From: JBOHUX01 sp050734915
GTDB taxonomy: Bacteria; Chloroflexota; Dormibacteria; Dormibacterales; Dormibacteraceae
Assembly: GCA_050734915.1 (NCBI GenBank)
Contig: JBOHUX010000090.1
Span: 1-9,250 of the forward strand
Direction: 5' to 3'
Length of the DNA stretch: 9,250 bases
The translations under genes were made by a program, and so were the position numbers. Positions 5,981 to 9,250 of the stretch are shown one piece after another. Below the pieces are notes generated by a model. It ran no database searches and was not told the DNA's origin. It was given only the letters and a program-made list of their open reading frames with translations. Position 1 is the stretch's first letter; every line of letters starts with the position of its first letter.

Positions 5981-8077
5981 TCAGCTCTTCGTCTTGCGGC
6001 GGCCGACCGACTCCGCCAGATTGGCGGGGATCTCCGCGTAATGATCGAACTCCATCGAGTACGTGGCCCGCCCCGAGGTCATCGACCTGAGATCGGTAGC
6101 GTACCCGAACATCTCGGCCAGAGGCACGGAGGCCTTGACGACCTGCGAGTTGCCGCGGCCCTCCATGCCCAGGATCTGGCCCCGGCGCGAGGAGAGATCG
6201 CCCATCACGTCGCCGAGGTGCTCCTCGGGCATGACGGCCTCGACCTTCATGATCGGCTCCAGCAGCACCGGGTCGGCCCTCCGCAGCGCCTCCTTGACGC
6301 CCATCGACCCCGCGATGTGGAACGCCATCTCACTCGAATCGACGGGGTGGAAGGAGCCGTCCACCAGCCGGACGCGGACGTCGACGACCGGGTAGCCGCC
6401 GACCACGCCGGTGGTCAGCGCCTCCTCGATGCCCTTGGCGACCGAGGGGATGTACTCGCGCGGGATGCGGCCCTGGCTGATCTTGTCTTCGAACACGAAG
6501 CCGGAGCCCTGCTCGCCGGGCTCGACCTCGAGCTCGACGTGGGCGAACTGGCCCTTGCCGCCAGTCTGGCGCACGAAGCGCCCGGTGCCGTGTGCGGCGC
6601 GCCTGATCGCCTCCTTGTAGGCAACCTGCGGCTTGCCCACGTTGGCGTCGACCCGGAACTCACGCAAGAGCCGGTCGATGATGATCTCGAGGTGCAGCTC
6701 GCCCATGCCGGCGATGATGTTCTGGCCCGTCTCGTCGTCGGTGTGGACCCGGAAGGTGGGGTCCTCCTCGGAGAGCCGCTGGAGGGCGATCGCCAGCTTG
6801 TCCTGGTCCACCTTGGTCTTGGGCTCGATGGCGACCGAGATGACCGGCTCCGGGAACGTGATCGACTCGAGGAGGATGGGCTCGTCCTCATCCGCCAGCG
6901 TGTTGCCGGTGGACGTGACCTTGAGTCCGACGGCGGCCGCGATGTCGCCCGTGAAGACCTCGTCCACGTCCTCCCGCCGCATGGCGTGCATGCGCAGGAT
7001 GCGGCCGATCCGCTCGCGCCTGCCGCTGGTCACGTTGAGGACCGAGGAGCCGGCCTTGAGGCGCCCGGAGTAGACCCGGAAGAAGGTCAGCTTGCCGACC
7101 CCCTGGGGGTCCATCTGGATCTTGAAGGCAAGGGCGCTGAAGGGGGCCTCGTCGTCCACCTCTCGCACCGCCAGCTTGCCGGTCCGGGGGTCCGAACCCT
7201 CGATCGGAGGCAGGTCGGCGGGCGAGGGCAGGTAGTCGACGATCGCGTCCAGCAGCGGCTGCACGCCCCGATTGCGGAGCGAGGCGCCGCAGACGACGGG
7301 GACCAGGTGCCCCTTGACGGTGCCCCGGCGGAGCGCCGCCACGATCTGGTCGTGGGTGACGTCCAGGTCCTCGAGGTAGGCGTGCATGATCTCGTCGTCA
7401 TAGTCGGCGACCGCCTCGATGAGGTCGTGTCGGAAGGCGGCGACCCTTTCGCCCATGTGGGCTGGGATCTCCGCGCTCTCGAAGTTCGCCCCGAGATCGT
7501 CCGTGTAGACGATCGCGCGCTGGTTGATGAGATCGACGATGCCCGCGAAGTCGTTCTCGGAGCCGATCGGGAGCTGGACCGCCACCGCTCGCGCGCCGAG
7601 CCGGGTGCGGATCGAGCTCAGGGAACCATAGAAGTCGGCGCCCATGCGGTCCATCTTGTTGATGAAGGCGATCCGGGGCACGCCGTAGTGATCGGCCTGC
7701 CGCCAGACCGTCTCCGACTGCGGCTCCACCCCGGCCACGGCGTCGAACACGGCGACGGCGCCGTCGAGGACGCGCAGGCTGCGCTCGACCTCCACCGTGA
7801 AGTCCACGTGCCCGGGCGTGTCCAGGATATTGATCACGTGGTCGCGCCAGTCGCAGGTGGTGGCGGCGGAGGTGATGGTGATCCCGCGCTCCTTCTCCTG
7901 CACCATCCAGTCCATGGTCGAGGCGCCTTCGTGGACCTCCCCCATCTTGTGGATGCGGCCGGCGTAGAAGAGGATCCGCTCCGTGGTCGTGGTCTTGCCG
8001 GCGTCGATGTGCGCCATGATGCCGATGTTCCGGATCCTCTCGAGCGCCAACCTGCGCTCCTGAACTCTTATGGCCAA
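5981..8077 (-). CDS. fusA: Translation elongation factor EF-G
   Basis: EF-G is the ribosomal translocase and, with RRF, the recycling GTPase. The 698 residues are full length. GTPase motifs are AHIDAGKTT (22-30), RGITIT (64-69), DTPGH (86-90), NKMD (140-143) and GAS (264-266). Domain II follows (about 300-410), then III, IV with the tip loop DGSFHPVDSSE (His577, equivalent to E. coli His583), and V with FGYATDLRSMTSGRATYSM. The TTG at 8077 gives MAIRVQ, similar to the MAVKVE start of Thermus EF-G, but its Shine-Dalgarno is weak. A TTG at 8050 (MALERIRNIG) has AGGAG 6 nt upstream and is the main alternative. It lies 35 nt after rpsG and 66 nt before tuf. Confidence 0.98.
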   Translation of the reverse strand: MAIRVQERRLALERIRNIGIMAHIDAGKTTTTERILFYAGRIHKMGEVHEGASTMDWMVQEKERGITITSAATTCDWRDHVINILDTPGHVDFTVEVERSLRVLDGAVAVFDAVAGVEPQSETVWRQADHYGVPRIAFINKMDRMGADFYGSLSSIRTRLGARAVAVQLPIGSENDFAGIVDLINQRAIVYTDDLGANFESAEIPAHMGERVAAFRHDLIEAVADYDDEIMHAYLEDLDVTHDQIVAALRRGTVKGHLVPVVCGASLRNRGVQPLLDAIVDYLPSPADLPPIEGSDPRTGKLAVREVDDEAPFSALAFKIQMDPQGVGKLTFFRVYSGRLKAGSSVLNVTSGRRERIGRILRMHAMRREDVDEVFTGDIAAAVGLKVTSTGNTLADEDEPILLESITFPEPVISVAIEPKTKVDQDKLAIALQRLSEEDPTFRVHTDDETGQNIIAGMGELHLEIIIDRLLREFRVDANVGKPQVAYKEAIRRAAHGTGRFVRQTGGKGQFAHVELEVEPGEQGSGFVFEDKISQGRIPREYIPSVAKGIEEALTTGVVGGYPVVDVRVRLVDGSFHPVDSSEMAFHIAGSMGVKEALRRADPVLLEPIMKVEAVMPEEHLGDVMGDLSSRRGQILGMEGRGNSQVVKASVPLAEMFGYATDLRSMTSGRATYSMEFDHYAEIPANLAESVGRRKTKS

Positions 8078-8112
8078 AGCTGAGATCTCTGAACTGCTCC
8101 TGGAATTACCGG

Positions 8113-8583
8113 CTAGTACCGGAAGTGCGAGAAGGCCTTGTTGCTCTCGGCCATCCGGTGCGTCTCCTCGCGCCGCCGGACCGCCCCCCCGGTGTTGTTG
8201 GAGGCGTCGAGCAACTCGAAGGCAAGCTTTTCAGCCGCACTCTTCCCGCCCCGCTGGCGCGCGAAACGGATCAGCCAGCGGCGCGCCAGGGCGAGCCGGC
8301 GGTCGGGCCGGATCTCGATCGGGACCTGGTAGGTGGCGCCACCCACGCGCCGCGGCTTCACCTCGACGAGCGGGGTCGCGTTCTTGAGGGCGATCTCGAA
8401 GACCTCGAGCGGCTCCTTCTTGGCCTGCCGGCTGGCGCGGTTCAGCGCGTCGTAGACGACCTTCTCGGCGGTCGAGCGCTTGCCGTCCTTCATGACGACG
8501 TTGACGAACTTGGCGACCGCCTCGGACCCGTAGATGGGGTCCGGGGCGATCTGGCGCTTGGCGGGGCGGTTGCGGCGCGGCAT
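8113..8583 (-). CDS. rpsG: 30S ribosomal protein uS7 (S7)
   Basis: uS7 nucleates assembly of the 30S head and lies at the mRNA exit and E site. The ATG at 8583 gives 156 residues (usual 155-157) with MPRRNRPAKRQIAPDP, FVNVVMKDGKRSTAEKVVYD, VGGATYQVPIEIRPDRR and the terminal REETHRMAESNKAFSHFRY. This is one of only two or three ATG starts in the operon. It is 2 nt after the rpsL stop and lacks a good Shine-Dalgarno, so it is probably coupled to rpsL. That spacing leaves no room for the roughly 100-nt rpsL-rpsG region through which uS7 autoregulates the E. coli str operon. Confidence 0.98.
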   Translation of the reverse strand: MPRRNRPAKRQIAPDPIYGSEAVAKFVNVVMKDGKRSTAEKVVYDALNRASRQAKKEPLEVFEIALKNATPLVEVKPRRVGGATYQVPIEIRPDRRLALARRWLIRFARQRGGKSAAEKLAFELLDASNNTGGAVRRREETHRMAESNKAFSHFRY

Positions 8584-8585
8584 CG

Positions 8586-8969
8586 CTAGCGGGCCGCCGC
8601 CTTCTCGCGCTTGGCGCCATATTTGGAGCGCGCCTGCTTGCGGTTGCGGGCGCCGGCGGTGTCGAGGGCGCCCCGGATGACGTGGTAGCGGACGCCGGGG
8701 AGGTCCTTGACCCGGCCGCCGCGGATGAGCACCACCGAGTGCTCCTGGAGGTTGTGACCGATGCCGGGGATGTAGGCGGTGACCTCGATCCCGGTGGTGA
8801 GCCGCACGCGGGCGACCTTGCGCAGGGCCGAGTTCGGCTTCTTGGGTGTGGTCGTGTAGACGCGCACGCAGACGCCGCGCCGCTGGGGCGAGCCTCGCAA
8901 TGCCGGAGCCTTGGACTTCTTGACCAGCTCCTGGCGGCCGTTTCGGATCAGTTGCTGAATGGTCGGCAA
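8586..8969 (-). CDS. rpsL: 30S ribosomal protein uS12 (S12)
   Basis: uS12 lies at the decoding centre and controls translational accuracy. The TTG at 8969 gives 127 residues beginning MPTIQQLIRNGR, the canonical N-terminus; GGAG lies 6 nt upstream. Motifs are RGVCVRVYTTTPKKPNSALR, GHNLQEHSVVLIRGGR and VKDLPGVRYHVIRGALD. Lys43 and Lys88, the sites of common streptomycin-resistance changes, are wild type, and Asp89, the residue methylthiolated in E. coli, is present. The C-terminal end RSKYGAKREKAAAR is normal. It is the first gene of the operon. Confidence 0.98.
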   Translation of the reverse strand: MPTIQQLIRNGRQELVKKSKAPALRGSPQRRGVCVRVYTTTPKKPNSALRKVARVRLTTGIEVTAYIPGIGHNLQEHSVVLIRGGRVKDLPGVRYHVIRGALDTAGARNRKQARSKYGAKREKAAAR

Positions 8970-8975
8970 ATGGAT

Positions 8976-8979
8976 CTCC
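8976..8979 (-). promoter_or_regulatory. Ribosome binding site of rpsL (TTG start)
   Basis: GGAG on the minus strand with a 6-nt spacer to TTG 8969. It agrees with the family N-terminus and supports the TTG start. Confidence 0.6.
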
Positions 8980-9042
8980 GGGTGATCGGGGGATGGACCG
9001 GCGAGTTCCCAGGCGGCGACGGCCGGCTGGGCACAGGCGATG

Positions 9043-9071
9043 AGTATACCTCGCGCCCGCCGAGTGAAGAA
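9043..9071 (-). promoter_or_regulatory. Candidate sigma70-type promoter of the str-S10 operon
   Basis: TATACT on the minus strand (9048-9043) matches five of six bases of TATAAT. It stands out in G+C-rich sequence and lies about 75 nt before the rpsL start. A 17-nt spacer leads to TTCTTC (9071-9066), a poor match to TTGACA. Transcription would start near 9036, with a leader of about 66 nt. No other candidate as good is seen in 8970-9199. Confidence 0.5.
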
Positions 9072-9089
9072 AACGCCGGGCGCCCGCGT
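9066..9089 (-). terminator. Candidate intrinsic terminator upstream of rpsL
   Basis: On the minus strand ACGCGG pairs with CCGGCGT (one bulged G) around GCGC, followed by TTTTCTT (9073-9067). It would end a transcript arriving from the right, just before the rpsL promoter, whose -35 region overlaps the T tract. The stem is short and bulged. Confidence 0.35.
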
Positions 9090-9199
9090 CTAAGTTGAAC
9101 AGCTCACAAGATCAGGCGACACCTGGGAGGTAGCGCCCGGACATAGGGCCACGTCCAGTCAAGTGGTGTACGAGGTGACGACCAAGTCATCCACCAACA
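9090..9199. other. Non-coding spacer, nothing recognised
   Basis: Between the possible upstream gene end and the terminator-like hairpin I see no tRNA, convincing ORF or repeat; only short 4-bp stems expected by chance. Confidence 0.5.
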
Positions 9200-9250
9200 T
9201 CAGCTGACCGCCGCCAGCTCGGGCACCACCTCCTCCTCGAGCTCGGGCAG
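9200..9250 (-). CDS. Possible 3' end of an upstream gene (16 visible codons)
   Basis: On the minus strand the last 51 nt read LPELEEEVVPELAAVS followed by TGA. The acidic, Leu/Val/Ala composition with G/C third positions looks like a protein C-terminus. rpoC often lies upstream of rpsL, so its end is a reasonable candidate, but 16 residues cannot identify it and the call rests on context. Confidence 0.35.
   Translation of the reverse strand: MPELEEEVVPELAAVS

Overview
This 9.25-kb window is one long run of translation genes, all read on the minus strand, from a G+C-rich bacterium (about two thirds G+C by eye). In transcription order (right to left) it holds rpsL, rpsG, fusA, tuf, rpsJ, rplC, rplD, rplW, rplB, rpsS, rplV and rpsC, which runs off the left edge. 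This is the classical str operon joined directly to the first part of the S10 operon, a conserved bacterial layout. The phylum cannot be fixed by eye. The G+C content, alternative starts and EF-Tu sequence would suit a deep-branching environmental lineage such as Rokubacteria/Methylomirabilota, but that is a guess.

Region by region: 9200-9250 may be the end of an upstream gene (rpoC is a common neighbour, not shown here). 8970-9199 is non-coding and holds a terminator-like hairpin followed by a good -10 box, probably the operon promoter. 8113-8969 encodes uS12 and uS7, 5981-8077 EF-G and 4730-5914 EF-Tu. 1-4683 encodes uS10, uL3, uL4, uL23, uL2, uS19, uL22 and uS3. Most genes are spaced by a few bases or overlap. 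Wider spacers (35-76 nt) precede fusA, tuf, rpsJ, rplC, rpsS and rpsC, and those before tuf, rplC and rpsC contain inverted repeats.

Together the genes build the small subunit's decoding and mRNA-entry regions (uS12, uS7, uS10, uS19, uS3), the large subunit's peptidyl-transferase and exit-tunnel proteins (uL2, uL3, uL4, uL22, uL23), and the two GTPases that deliver aminoacyl-tRNA and drive translocation.

The gene content is ordinary, and I see no hidden defence, mobile or biosynthetic system. What is unusual is in the details. uL4 has an N-terminal tail of about 95 residues in which lysine recurs exactly every fourth residue 14 times, encoded by a 12-nt tandem repeat. uS3 has a long Ala/Pro-rich C-terminal tail that ends, as far as visible, in the same lysine-every-four pattern. 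At most 3 of 12 genes start with ATG, four start with TTG, and none of the 11 visible stops is TAA. Strong hairpins sit just upstream of rplC and rpsC. EF-Tu has Asp where E. coli has Gly257.
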